Assembly: GCA_014879655.1 (NCBI GenBank)
Contig: JACSRS010000097.1
Location: forward strand, 1 to 50,203
Source of the DNA: Burkholderiaceae bacterium
GTDB taxonomy: Bacteria > Pseudomonadota > Gammaproteobacteria > Burkholderiales > Burkholderiaceae_C
DNA length: 50,203 nt
Direction: 5' to 3'
Shown: positions 42,178 to 50,203 of the stretch, in pieces
Position numbering within the stretch: position 1 is the stretch's first letter
Layout of the letters: every line of letters begins with the position of its first letter
The notes under the pieces: generated by a model
Told to the model about the DNA's origin: nothing
The model's input: only the letters and a program-made list of their open reading frames with translations
The model's database searches: none
Made by a program: the position numbers and the translations under genes

Positions 42178-43353
42178 ATGACTTCAGCCGTAATCGTATC
42201 GACCGCCCGCACCCCCCTGGCCAAGAGCTGGAAGGGTGCTTTCAACATGACCCACGGCGCCACGCTCGGCGGCCATGCCGTGCAACACGCCATCGCCCGT
42301 GCCGGCATCGAAGCCGGTGAGGTGGACGACGTGATCATGGGCTGCGCCAACCCCGAAGGCGCCACGGGCGCCAACATCGCGCGCCAGATCGCACTGCGCG
42401 CGGGCTGCCCGATCACCACATCCGGGGTCACGGTCAACCGGTTCTGCTCATCCGGCCTGCAGACCATTGCCTTGGCGTCCCAGCGCATCATTGCAGGTGA
42501 GGCCGACGTGTTCGTGGCCGGTGGCGTCGAGAGCATTTCCTGTGTGCAGCAAGAAATGAACAAGCACATGCTGGCCGACCCCTGGCTGGTGAAAAACAAG
42601 CCCGAGATCTACTGGAACATGCTGCAGACCGCCGAACAGGTGGCCAAGCGTTACAACATCTCGCGCGAAGCCATGGACGAGTACGGCGCTGCCAGCCAGC
42701 AGAAAGCCGCTGCGGCGCTGGCTGCCGGCCTGTTCGAAGCCGAAATCGCACCGATCACGGTGACCATGGGCGTGGCCGACAAGGTGATGGGCATGATCAC
42801 CAAGGAAGTCACCGTGAAGGACGACGAAGGCATTCGCGCCGGCACCACCGTCGAAGGCATTCGCGGTCTGCGCTCGGCGCTGCCCGGTGGCCTGGTTTCC
42901 GCCGGCAACGCCAGCCAGTTCAGCGATGGCGGCGGTGCCTGCGTGGTGATGCATGAAAAGCTGGCCGAGAAGAAGGGCCTGAAGCCCCTGGGCCGTTTCC
43001 TGGGTTTTGCCGTGGCCGGCTGCGAGCCGGATGAGATGGGCATCGGCCCCGTGTTTGCCATTCCCAAAGTCCTGGCGCGTCTGGGCCTGAAGATCGGCGA
43101 CATTGACCTGTGGGAGCTGAATGAGGCTTTTGCGGTGCAGGTCATCTATTGCCGCGACAAGCTGGGCATTCCGGCCGATCGTCTCAACGTCAATGGCGGC
43201 GCCATTGCGGTGGGTCACCCCTATGGTGTGAGCGGCCAGCGGCTGACCGGGCATGCGCTGATCGAAGGCAAGCGCCGCGGTGCCAAACGCGTCTGCGTCA
43301 CCATGTGTATCGGTGGCGGCATGGGCGCGGCAGGCATCTTCGAAGTCCTTTGA
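42178..43353 (+). CDS. Acetyl-CoA C-acyltransferase (3-ketoacyl-CoA thiolase)
   Basis: 391 residues with the thiolase triad: nucleophile C90 in [10 protein letters not shown], histidine in [11 protein letters not shown] and the second cysteine in [17 protein letters not shown] is also present. It cleaves 3-ketoacyl-CoA to acetyl-CoA and a shortened acyl-CoA, completing the cycle with the preceding gene. TGGAG lies 7 bases before the ATG. The overlapping upstream open frame is not used. Confidence 0.96.
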   Translation: MTSAVIVSTARTPLAKSWKGAFNMTHGATLGGHAVQHAIARAGIEAGEVDDVIMGCANPEGATGANIARQIALRAGCPITTSGVTVNRFCSSGLQTIALASQRIIAGEADVFVAGGVESISCVQQEMNKHMLADPWLVKNKPEIYWNMLQTAEQVAKRYNISREAMDEYGAASQQKAAAALAAGLFEAEIAPITVTMGVADKVMGMITKEVTVKDDEGIRAGTTVEGIRGLRSALPGGLVSAGNASQFSDGGGACVVMHEKLAEKKGLKPLGRFLGFAVAGCEPDEMGIGPVFAIPKVLARLGLKIGDIDLWELNEAFAVQVIYCRDKLGIPADRLNVNGGAIAVGHPYGVSGQRLTGHALIEGKRRGAKRVCVTMCIGGGMGAAGIFEVL

Positions 43354-43391
43354 CGGACAGGTCCCGGACAGCAGGCGGGGAAGGCAGGGCG

Positions 43392-44315
43392 ATGCAGACG
43401 CCACCGCCGCGCCTGCTGTATCTGGTTCACGGTGCGCCGAGCTACTACCACGAAGCGGCGTACTCGATCCTGTCGCTGTGGCGGCAGAGCGCCGGCCGTT
43501 CGGTTGACGTCGTCGTCGTCACCAATGACGCGCAACCCCTGCGCGATCTGCTCGGCGACGCTGCCGGCGTGCAGACCCTGATCTTCACGGCGCAGCAGCA
43601 AAAAGACTGGATCGGCCCGACCGGCTACATCCACCGCATGAAACCAAAGGCCTTTGCCTGGGCGATGGCGCAGCTCGACCCGGACGGCCGGGGCGTCTGG
43701 GCATTTGTCGATTCCGACACCGCCTTCAACCGCCCGCCGCAGGCCTGGCTGGACGCGGTGGCGCCGGGGCGGGTGGTGCTGCACGCGCAGGAAGGCACGG
43801 TGGCGGGCAATCGCAGCCATTCACGCTCGCAGCGTCGCCTGGCCGACGCGCTGGCGCGTGCGCCGATCCCGATCCGCGGGCAGTCCCGGCAGATCGCGGG
43901 TCAGGCGCCGATGTGGAATTCGGGCGTGATCGGCCTGCACGCCAGCCAGCGCGATGTGCTGACCGACACGGTCGAACTGATCGACTCGCTGTACCCTTTG
44001 ATCACCATCCACACCATCGAGCAGGTCGCGCTGTCGCTGGTTCTGCAGGACCGCGGCATCACGGTCGAGACCTGCGACGATGCGGTGTTGCACTACCACA
44101 CGTTCAAGGAATTCCGCGGCGATCTGGCGCAGTTCTTTGCCCACCACCGAGGCGCCAGCGTCGACGAATTGCTGGTGGCATGGCCCGAGATCAACCCGGC
44201 TGTGCGCATCGTGCCCAAGCGTGAATTCAACGCGCTGCCCAAGTGGCGGCGCAAGCTGAAAAAGTATTTCGGCGGTGGCTGGAAACCCCTGCCGCTGCCA
44301 TGGCCGGATGCCTGA
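43392..44315 (+). CDS. GT-A-fold glycosyltransferase-like protein of unknown role
   Basis: 307 residues. An N-terminal alternating strand/helix region (LLYLVHGAPSYYHEAAYSILSLW) leads to the DxD-type motif FVDSDTAF near 108, and NSGVIGLH near 180 resembles the GT8-like acceptor block. The C-terminus is basic (KWRRKLKKYFGGGW). This fits a nucleotide-sugar-binding GT-A fold, probably cytoplasmic. No glycan genes are nearby; it sits 38 bases after the thiolase and 75 before an acyl-CoA dehydrogenase, so it is likely cotranscribed with beta-oxidation genes. Substrate and product cannot be told. Confidence 0.7.
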   Translation: MQTPPPRLLYLVHGAPSYYHEAAYSILSLWRQSAGRSVDVVVVTNDAQPLRDLLGDAAGVQTLIFTAQQQKDWIGPTGYIHRMKPKAFAWAMAQLDPDGRGVWAFVDSDTAFNRPPQAWLDAVAPGRVVLHAQEGTVAGNRSHSRSQRRLADALARAPIPIRGQSRQIAGQAPMWNSGVIGLHASQRDVLTDTVELIDSLYPLITIHTIEQVALSLVLQDRGITVETCDDAVLHYHTFKEFRGDLAQFFAHHRGASVDELLVAWPEINPAVRIVPKREFNALPKWRRKLKKYFGGGWKPLPLPWPDA

Positions 44316-44390
44316 ACCGGGCGTGCGGCCGTTTGCAGGCCCAAACTGCATGCATCCGAATCGAAGTTCCAACTCTCCGGGATCACCGTC

Positions 44391-46250
44391 ATGACCTTGC
44401 GCAACACCCTCGAATTCCTGCTCTACGACTGGCTCAAGGCCGGTGACCTGAACCGGCGCGAGCGTTTCGCCGAGCACAGCCGTGAGACCTTCGACGCGGT
44501 GATGGATACCTGCGAGCGCATCGCCCGCGAGAGATACGCACCGTTCAACCGGCTGGTCGATACGCAGGAGCCACATTTCGACGGCGAAAAAGTCATCCTG
44601 CCGCAGGCTACGCATGACGCGCATCGTGCCTATGCCGCCTCGGGCATGCTCAGCGCCGCGCAGGACTACGACATCGGCGGCATGCAACTGCCCTACACCG
44701 TCGAGGCCGCCGCCAACAGCTTTTTCGCGATGGCGTCGGTCAGCATCGGCACCGGCATGCTGACAACCGGCAATGCCAACCTGCTGCTGGTGCACGGCAC
44801 CGAAATGCAGAAAAAGGTGTTCGCGACCAACGAGTTTTCGGGGCGCTGGTCGGGCACGATGTGTCTGTCCGAGCCGCAGGCCGGCTCGTCGCTCAGTGAC
44901 GTGGTCACCCGCGCCGTGCCCGATGGCGACGACTTCGAATCCGACCCGCTGGGTCCGCGCTACCGGCTCAAGGGCAACAAGATGTGGATCTCGGCCGGCG
45001 AGCACGAGCTGAACGAGAACATCATTCACCTGGTGCTGGCCAAGATCCCCGGCCCCGACGGCAAGCTGATCCCCGGCACGCGCGGCATTTCGCTGTTCAT
45101 CGTGCCCAAGAAGATGGTGAATGTCGACGGCCAGCTCACCGGCGAGCGCAACGACGTCGCACTGGCCGGACTGAATCACAAGTGCGGCTGGCGCGGAACC
45201 ACCAACACGCTGCTGAACTTTGGCGAAGGCAAGTACCCGGTGACGAGTGTCTCGGGCGGGCTTGACGGCAAGGGCGCCGGCGCGGTCGGCTACTTGGTCG
45301 GCACCGCCGGCAAGGGCCTGGCCTGCATGTTCCACATGATGAACGAGGCGCGCATCGGTGTCGGCCTGGCCGCCACCATGCTGGGCATGGCGGGCTACCA
45401 CGCCAGCCTGGATTACGCAAAAAACCGCCCGCAGGGCCGGCCGATGGGTACGGGTGGCAAAGACGCTGCGCAGCCGCAGGTGCGCATCATCGAACACGCC
45501 GACGTGCGGCGCATGCTGCTGGCGCAAAAGGCTTATTGCGAAGGCGCACTGGCGCTGGAGCTGTACTGCGCAAGGCTGGTGGACGAGCAGCACACCGGTG
45601 ATGCGGACGCCGCCAACGAGGCGCGCCTGCTGCTGGAAGTGCTGACGCCAATTGCCAAGAGCTGGCCCAGCGAATGGTGCCTGGAGGCCAACAGCCTGGC
45701 CATCCAGATCCACGGCGGCTACGGTTACACCCGGGATTTCCCGGTGGAGCAGTACTGGCGCGACAACCGCCTGAACATGATTCACGAAGGCACCCACGGC
45801 ATCCAGGGCATGGACCTGCTGGGTCGCAAGGTGCTGATGGAAGAGGGCCGGGGCCTGCAATTGCTGGCCGCTCGCATGCACGCCACCATCGCGCAGGCCG
45901 GCCTGATCGCCGACCTGGCCGAATACGCCAGTGCCCTGACGGCAGCGCTGCACCACGTGGAAACCGCCACCCGCGCGGCCTGGTCCACCGGCCAGCCCGG
46001 CGATGCGCTGGCCAACGCCGTGCCCTACATGCAGGCCTTCGGCCACACGGTGCTGGCCTGGATCTGGCTGGACGTCGCGCTGACCGCACACGCGGCCGAG
46101 CGCGCCGAAGGCCCGTCGGCCGCTCAGACCGGACGGCTGGCGGCAACGCGCTTCTTCTTTCACTACGAACTGCCCAAGATCGGCGCCTGGCTCAAGGTGG
46201 TTGAAACGCGCGACCTGACCTGCGCGACGCTGGCCGAAGAGGCTTTCTGA
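44391..46250 (+). CDS. Acyl-CoA dehydrogenase, long DmdC-like form
   Basis: 619 residues, longer than ordinary acyl-CoA dehydrogenases (about 380-400). The FAD-binding block MCLSEPQAGSSLSDV, WISAGEHE, the QIHGGYGYTRDFPVEQYWRD segment and the catalytic glutamate in MIHEGTHGIQGMDLL are present, followed by an extra C-terminal helical domain (about 480-619). This long architecture is shared with 3-methylmercaptopropionyl-CoA dehydrogenase (DmdC) and some fatty acyl-CoA dehydrogenases. It performs the first oxidation of an acyl-CoA. Substrate is undetermined. Confidence 0.92.
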   Translation: MTLRNTLEFLLYDWLKAGDLNRRERFAEHSRETFDAVMDTCERIARERYAPFNRLVDTQEPHFDGEKVILPQATHDAHRAYAASGMLSAAQDYDIGGMQLPYTVEAAANSFFAMASVSIGTGMLTTGNANLLLVHGTEMQKKVFATNEFSGRWSGTMCLSEPQAGSSLSDVVTRAVPDGDDFESDPLGPRYRLKGNKMWISAGEHELNENIIHLVLAKIPGPDGKLIPGTRGISLFIVPKKMVNVDGQLTGERNDVALAGLNHKCGWRGTTNTLLNFGEGKYPVTSVSGGLDGKGAGAVGYLVGTAGKGLACMFHMMNEARIGVGLAATMLGMAGYHASLDYAKNRPQGRPMGTGGKDAAQPQVRIIEHADVRRMLLAQKAYCEGALALELYCARLVDEQHTGDADAANEARLLLEVLTPIAKSWPSEWCLEANSLAIQIHGGYGYTRDFPVEQYWRDNRLNMIHEGTHGIQGMDLLGRKVLMEEGRGLQLLAARMHATIAQAGLIADLAEYASALTAALHHVETATRAAWSTGQPGDALANAVPYMQAFGHTVLAWIWLDVALTAHAAERAEGPSAAQTGRLAATRFFFHYELPKIGAWLKVVETRDLTCATLAEEAF

Positions 46251-46298
46251 ACGTTGGCTGGCGCCGCCTGCCCATTCGCACACCGGGGAGACACGCAA

Positions 46299-46601
46299 TT
46301 GATCAAGCACATCGTGATGTGGAAATTCAAGGACTTTGCCGAGGGCGCCGACAAGGCAACCAATCTCGCCAGGGCCAAGGCGCTGCTGGACGCCTGTGCG
46401 GATATCGCACCGGGGACACGCTGTTTTGAAGTGGCCACCGCACAATCCGGGCTGGAGTGCACGTATGACCTGATCCTGTATGCCGAGTTTGAGGATCAGG
46501 CCGCGCTGGACGCCTACCTGCATCACCCACAGCACGTTGCGCTCAAACCTTTCATCGGCGCGGTGCGGCTGGAACGCCAGTGCATGGATTTTCTGGCCTG
46601 A
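46299..46601 (+). CDS. Dabb-domain (stress-responsive A/B barrel) protein
   Basis: 100 residues. MIKHIVMWKFKD is the standard Dabb N-terminus, and YDLILYAEFEDQAALDAY and HPQHVALKPFI are family blocks. Dabb proteins are small dimeric ferredoxin-like barrels with varied roles. The start must be TTG 46299, with GGGGAG 8 bases upstream, because no ATG is near; the next ATG falls inside the first strand. 48 bases after the dehydrogenase gene. Confidence 0.87.
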   Translation: MIKHIVMWKFKDFAEGADKATNLARAKALLDACADIAPGTRCFEVATAQSGLECTYDLILYAEFEDQAALDAYLHHPQHVALKPFIGAVRLERQCMDFLA

Positions 46602-46635
46602 CGCGCCCTTTTACCCCCCCATATCAGGAGACACC

Positions 46636-47430
46636 ATGACAACCCGCACCATCCAGCAATTGTTTGACCTCAAGGGCAAGAACGCGCTCGTCACCGGCGG
46701 CTCGCGCGGCCTGGGCCTGCAGATGGCCCACGCGCTCGGCGAGGCTGGCGCCCGCGTGATGCTCAGCTCGCGCAAGGCCGAAGACCTGGAGCAGGCGGTG
46801 GCCGAGCTGCAGGCGGCCGGCATCGATGCCCGCTGGATCGCCGCTGACTGCGCCAAAGAGGCTGACATCCGCCGCCTGGCCGACGAAACCCTGGAGCGCA
46901 TGGGCCCCATTGACATCCTGGTCAACAACGCGGGTGCCGCCTGGGGTGCGCCCGCCGAAGACCACCCGGTCGAAGCCTGGGACAAGGTCATGAACCTGAA
47001 CGTGCGCGGCTACTTCATCCTGAGCCAGCACGTGGCCAAGCAAAGCATGATCCCGCGCAAATCGGGCCGCATCATCAACATTGCGTCGATCGCCGGCCTG
47101 GGCGGCAACCCGCCCGAGATGAAAACCATCGCCTACAACACCTCCAAGGGCGCCGTCATCAACTTCACCCGCGCGCTGGCTGCCGAATGGGGCCCGTACA
47201 ACATCAACGTCAACGCCATCTGCCCGGGCTTTTTCCCGAGCAAGATGACGGTGGCCACGCTGAAGGCCTTCGGCGAAGAAAAGCTCGCCGCCCACGCGCC
47301 GCTGCGCCGCCTCGGCGACGACGAAGACCTGAAGGGCCTGACGCTGCTGTACGCATCGGACGCCGGCAAGCACATCACCGGCCAGTGGCTGGCGGTGGAC
47401 GGCGGTGTGAGCGTGGTTACGGGAGGCTGA
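46636..47430 (+). CDS. Short-chain dehydrogenase/reductase
   Basis: 264 residues, classical SDR. Cofactor motif TGGSRGLG (20-27), NNAG, catalytic serine in NIASIAG and tyrosine-lysine in YNTSK. SSRK after the second strand suggests NADP(H). It may act on a 3-hydroxy- or 3-ketoacyl-CoA, given the neighbours, or on a gluconate-type substrate. CAGGAG lies 8 bases before the ATG. Confidence 0.92.
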   Translation: MTTRTIQQLFDLKGKNALVTGGSRGLGLQMAHALGEAGARVMLSSRKAEDLEQAVAELQAAGIDARWIAADCAKEADIRRLADETLERMGPIDILVNNAGAAWGAPAEDHPVEAWDKVMNLNVRGYFILSQHVAKQSMIPRKSGRIINIASIAGLGGNPPEMKTIAYNTSKGAVINFTRALAAEWGPYNINVNAICPGFFPSKMTVATLKAFGEEKLAAHAPLRRLGDDEDLKGLTLLYASDAGKHITGQWLAVDGGVSVVTGG

Positions 47431-47470
47431 TGATTCACTGCCCGTTTGTCATCATTAAGGCGTTGCACTC

Positions 47471-47941
47471 ATGAGCCTGCCCTTCGGTGTCGTCGTCCCG
47501 TTTGTGGACCATCTCGGCTTCACGCTCGAGCGCTTCGAGGGCGGCGAGTCCGAAATGCACTACGCGCCGCGGCCCGAGCATCTCAATTCGTTCGAGGTGA
47601 CCCACGGCGGCGCCATCATGACCTTGCTGGATGTGACCATGGCGACGGCCGCCCGCAGCGTGCAGGCCGACATGGGCGTGGTCACCATCGAAATGAAGAC
47701 CAGCTTCATGCAGCCGGCCAAGGCCGCGCCCGGTGGCACGCTGGTCGGCAAGGGACGGCTGATGCACCGCACCCGAACCATGGCGTTCACCGAAGCCACC
47801 ATCTATGACCCGGCGGGCCGCGCCTGCGCGCATGCCACCGGAACTTTCAAATACGTGAGCCGTCCGCCTGCCGCGGCAGGCCAGGCCGCGCCGCCGCCGA
47901 CAGCCCCTCTGCCGGACGGTACCCCTATCGCCACCGATTGA
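47471..47941 (+). CDS. Hot-dog fold thioesterase (PaaI family)
   Basis: 156 residues. The hot-dog helix HGGAIMTLLDVTMATAA with the family histidine-glycine-glycine and acidic residue, and TIEMKTSFMQPA fit PaaI/YdiI-type acyl-CoA thioesterases. It would release free acids from stalled acyl-CoA. The tail (about 135-156) is Pro/Ala-rich and unstructured. Starts 40 bases after the SDR stop. Confidence 0.9.
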   Translation: MSLPFGVVVPFVDHLGFTLERFEGGESEMHYAPRPEHLNSFEVTHGGAIMTLLDVTMATAARSVQADMGVVTIEMKTSFMQPAKAAPGGTLVGKGRLMHRTRTMAFTEATIYDPAGRACAHATGTFKYVSRPPAAAGQAAPPPTAPLPDGTPIATD

Positions 47942-47943
47942 CG

Positions 47944-48008
47944 TTTTTCATGCTTTTTTGGCATCAACCCAGCGTCAAATGGTGATTTTTCGCTATTTCT
48001 TTTGAACT
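47944..48008 (+). repeat. Dispersed repeat family A, intergenic copy
   Basis: Complete copy: TTTTTCATGCTTTTTTGGC, ATCAACCCAGCGTCAAATGG, TGATTTTTCGCTATTTC. It fills the gap between the thioesterase and the reductase genes; it may separate transcripts. Confidence 0.75.
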
Positions 48009-48024
48009 GAACAAGGAGTCTTTC

Positions 48025-49041
48025 ATGCCCGTCAACCATCAAATCCTGCTCGACAACCGCCCCGAAGGCGAAGCCACTGTTTCCAATTTCAAGCTCGTCA
48101 CCACCGAAACGCCGGCGCTTGCCGACGGCCAGGTGCTGGTGCGCCACCACTTCCTCAGCCTCGACCCCTATATGCGCGGCCGCATGAATGCCGGCAAGAG
48201 CTATGCCCAGCCGCAGCCGGTGGGCGAGGTGATGCAGGGCGGCGTCGTGGGCGAGGTCGCCGAATCGAAGAACCCCAAGTTCAAGGTCGGTGACAAGGTC
48301 GTCGGCTTCGGTGGCTGGCAGGAGTACAGCGTGGTCGACGGCAACCTGCCCGGCGTGCTGCGCAAGGTCGACACCACCCACGTGCCGCTCAGCCACTACC
48401 TGGGCGCGGTCGGCATGCCCGGCGTGACAGCGTGGTACGGCCTGGTCAAGATCATCAACCCCAAAGAGGGCGACACGCTGGTCATCAGCGCGGCGACCGG
48501 CGCCGTGGGCAGTGCCTTCGGTGCGCTGGGCAAGGCGCGCGGTTGCCGCGTGGTCGGCATTGCCGGCGGACCCGAGAAGTGCAAGTACGCCGTCGATGAG
48601 CTGGGCTTTGACGTCTGCATCGACTACAAGCTGCACAAGGACGCCGCTTCGCTGTCCAAGGCCTTGAAAGATGCCTGCCCGAAGGGCATCGACGGCTACT
48701 TTGAAAACGTCGGCGGCATGATCCTCGACGCCGTCCTGCTGCGCATGAACGCCTTCGGCCGCATCGCGATGTGCGGCATGATCGCCGGCTACGACGGTCA
48801 GCCGCTGCCGATGGCTTATCCGCAGCTCATCCTGGTGAACCGCCTGAAGGTTGAAGGCTTCATCGTCAGCGAGCACATGGAAGTCTGGCCCGAGGCGCTG
48901 GCCGAGCTCGGCACGCTGGTGGCCACCGGCAAGCTGCGCCCTCGCGAGTCGGTCGCCGAAGGTCTGGCCGCCGCGCCCGAAGCCTTCATCGGCCTGCTCA
49001 AGGGCAAGAACTTTGGCAAGCAGCTGGTCAAGGTGATCTGA
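48025..49041 (+). CDS. NADP-dependent oxidoreductase, MDR family (CurA-like)
   Basis: 338 residues. Starts with the leukotriene B4 dehydrogenase/CurA pattern (LDPYMRGRMN), has the Rossmann block SAATGAVGSAFGALGKARG and YFENVGGMILDAV, and ends ...LLKGKNFGKQLVKVI. No zinc-ligand cysteines, so zinc-independent. It likely reduces double bonds of alpha,beta-unsaturated carbonyl compounds with NADPH. AAGGAG 7 bases before the ATG. Confidence 0.93.
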   Translation: MPVNHQILLDNRPEGEATVSNFKLVTTETPALADGQVLVRHHFLSLDPYMRGRMNAGKSYAQPQPVGEVMQGGVVGEVAESKNPKFKVGDKVVGFGGWQEYSVVDGNLPGVLRKVDTTHVPLSHYLGAVGMPGVTAWYGLVKIINPKEGDTLVISAATGAVGSAFGALGKARGCRVVGIAGGPEKCKYAVDELGFDVCIDYKLHKDAASLSKALKDACPKGIDGYFENVGGMILDAVLLRMNAFGRIAMCGMIAGYDGQPLPMAYPQLILVNRLKVEGFIVSEHMEVWPEALAELGTLVATGKLRPRESVAEGLAAAPEAFIGLLKGKNFGKQLVKVI

Positions 49042-49062
49042 GCGGGCACGCGTTTGACGGGC

Positions 49063-49081
49063 CGCCGGTCGGTGACCGGCG
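49063..49081 (+). promoter_or_regulatory. Intergenic hairpin between the reductase and AidB-like gene
   Basis: Perfect 8-bp stem CGCCGGTC-GGT-GACCGGCG without a T run. Possibly an mRNA-stabilising or processing structure; not a terminator by sequence. Confidence 0.35.
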
Positions 49082-49105
49082 ACCCTGAAAAACAGGAGGT
49101 GAAAG

Positions 49106-50203
49106 ATGTTGGCAACGCATGAAGTGTTCAACCAGCCCGAGCCGCTGGTCGATACCAATCTGTTCGATGGCAACCGCGCACTGCAGGCTGCGCTGGCCTT
49201 CAACGCGCCGGCGCTGGACACTGCGCCGCTGCGTGAGTTGGGCGCCACGGCGGGTTCGGCGCAAATGCAGGCGCACGCACGCCTGGCCAATGTGCACACG
49301 CCGCAACTGCGCAGCCACAGCCGGCTGGGGCACCGCATCGACGAGGTAGAGTTTCACCCCAGCTACCACGCTTTGATGGCCGCCGCCACCAGAGCCGGTC
49401 TGCACGGCACGCCGTTTTCGGCCGAACAACAGGCCAGCGGCCACGCGCACCAGTTGCGCGCCGCCGGCTTCATGCTGTTCACCGAACTGGAGCCGTCCAT
49501 CCTGTGCCCGATCTCGATGACCTACGCGGTGGCGCCGGCGCTGCAGAGCAATGCGGCCATATACAACGACTGGCAGTCACAGCTGACCAGCCGCGCCTAT
49601 GATCCGGCGCTCAGGCTCTGGAGCGGCAAGCCAGGCGTGACCATGGGCATGGGCATGACCGAAAAACAGGGGGGGTCCGACGTGCGCGCCAACACCACGC
49701 AGGCCGTGCCCGACGGCTCGGACGCCTGGGGCCAGCGCTTCACCGTTACCGGCCACAAATGGTTTTTCTCCGCGCCTATGTGCGACGCCTTCCTGATCCT
49801 GGCGCAGACGCCCTCGGGCCTGAGTTGTCTGTTCTTGCCGCGCGTGCTGCCGGCATGGGCAGCGTCCTCTGGTGGCGCGGGCAGCCTGAACAAGCTTTTC
49901 ATCCAGCGCCTGAAAGACAAACTCGGCAACAAGGCCAACGCCAGTTCCGAGGTCGAATTTGCCGGCGCCACCGCCTGGCTGGTGGGCGACGAAGGGCGCG
50001 GTGTGCCGCAGATCCTGGCCATGGGCACGATGACGCGGCTCGACTGTGCACTGGGCACGTCCGGCCTGATGCGCCAGGCGCTGAGCCTGGCGATGAACCA
50101 CACGGTGCAGCGAGAGGCTTTTGGCAAACGCCTGATCGAGCAACCGCTGATGCGCAACGTGCTGGCCGACCTGGCGCTGGAGAGCGAAGCCGCCACCGCG
50201 CTG
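49106..50203 (+). CDS. AidB-like acyl-CoA dehydrogenase (5' part, truncated by window)
   Basis: 366 codons open to the right edge; the 3' end lies outside. Starts at an ATG preceded by AGGAGG. Aligns along its whole visible length with E. coli AidB: TVFNQP-like start, GRLANVNPP-type block here HARLANVHTP, the FAD block GMGMTEKQGGSDVRANTT, GHKWFFSAPMCDAF, LKDKLGNKANASSEVEF and QREAFGKRL. AidB is an isovaleryl-CoA dehydrogenase-like flavoprotein induced by alkylation. Here it follows acyl-CoA genes, so a catabolic isovaleryl-type role is as likely as DNA protection. The catalytic glutamate region is not in the window. Confidence 0.92.
   Translation, partial: MLATHEVFNQPEPLVDTNLFDGNRALQAALAFNAPALDTAPLRELGATAGSAQMQAHARLANVHTPQLRSHSRLGHRIDEVEFHPSYHALMAAATRAGLHGTPFSAEQQASGHAHQLRAAGFMLFTELEPSILCPISMTYAVAPALQSNAAIYNDWQSQLTSRAYDPALRLWSGKPGVTMGMGMTEKQGGSDVRANTTQAVPDGSDAWGQRFTVTGHKWFFSAPMCDAFLILAQTPSGLSCLFLPRVLPAWAASSGGAGSLNKLFIQRLKDKLGNKANASSEVEFAGATAWLVGDEGRGVPQILAMGTMTRLDCALGTSGLMRQALSLAMNHTVQREAFGKRLIEQPLMRNVLADLALESEAATAL

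Noticed and set aside
43821-46535. 904-codon open frame antisense to the acyl-CoA dehydrogenase region
   Set aside because: Shadow of two conserved genes; composition typical of antisense frames and no motif.
49106-50203. AidB-like gene as a broken gene because no stop codon is seen
   Set aside because: The frame is open to the window edge; it is cut by the window, not mutated.

Overview
The window is GC-rich bacterial chromosome, almost entirely coding. Protein sequences and gene order point to a betaproteobacterium of the order Burkholderiales, most likely family Comamonadaceae. The clues are the smc-zipA-ligA order, dapC-dapD-(PilT/U ATPase)-dapE, the selO-msrB-yciB-bolA-ppiC string, and short dispersed repeats of a kind I recall from that family. 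I see no tRNA, rRNA, CRISPR array, insertion sequence or prophage.

Left part (1-25.7 kb): housekeeping genes. On the minus strand are dapC, dapD, a PilU-like ATPase, dapE, prmB and the start of an ABC-F gene that runs off the left edge; this is the succinylase branch of lysine/DAP synthesis plus translation-related genes. On the plus strand follow smc, a ZipA-like gene, ligA and def (chromosome organisation, division, DNA ligation, N-terminal processing). map and glnD lie on the minus strand, with purL diverging from map. Then come a small secreted protein, an AMP-forming acyl-CoA synthetase (minus) and a YedI/DUF808 membrane protein (plus).

Middle (25.7-32.8 kb): a universal stress protein and an RlhA-type U32 protein (minus), a divergent DUF1624 membrane protein, then a tightly packed minus-strand operon selO-msrB-yciB-bolA and a periplasmic PpiC-type isomerase ending in a UUCG-loop terminator.

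Right part (32.9-50.2 kb): a plus-strand acyl-CoA catabolism locus. It holds a fatty-acyl/methylthiopropionate-type CoA ligase, a complete branched-chain-amino-acid-type ABC transporter (substrate-binding protein, two permeases, two ATPases), a FadJ-like hydratase/dehydrogenase behind a palindromic operator, a thiolase, an unexpected GT-A-like protein, an acyl-CoA dehydrogenase, a Dabb protein, an SDR, a hot-dog thioesterase, a CurA-like reductase and the start of an AidB-like acyl-CoA dehydrogenase. Together they suggest uptake, activation and beta-oxidation of an acyl or branched carboxylate substrate.

The most unusual signal is that two families of short dispersed repeats sit both between genes and in frame inside conserved enzymes: DapE, LigA, PurL (twice) and the DUF1624 protein. 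There they encode extra loops of roughly 7-25 residues. Other notable points are a 19-bp start-codon/-10 element shared by dapC and map (and nearly by rlhA) that predicts leaderless mRNAs, a LivF whose Walker A lysine is arginine, an attenuator-like terminator between livK and livH, and two candidate regulator-binding palindromes.
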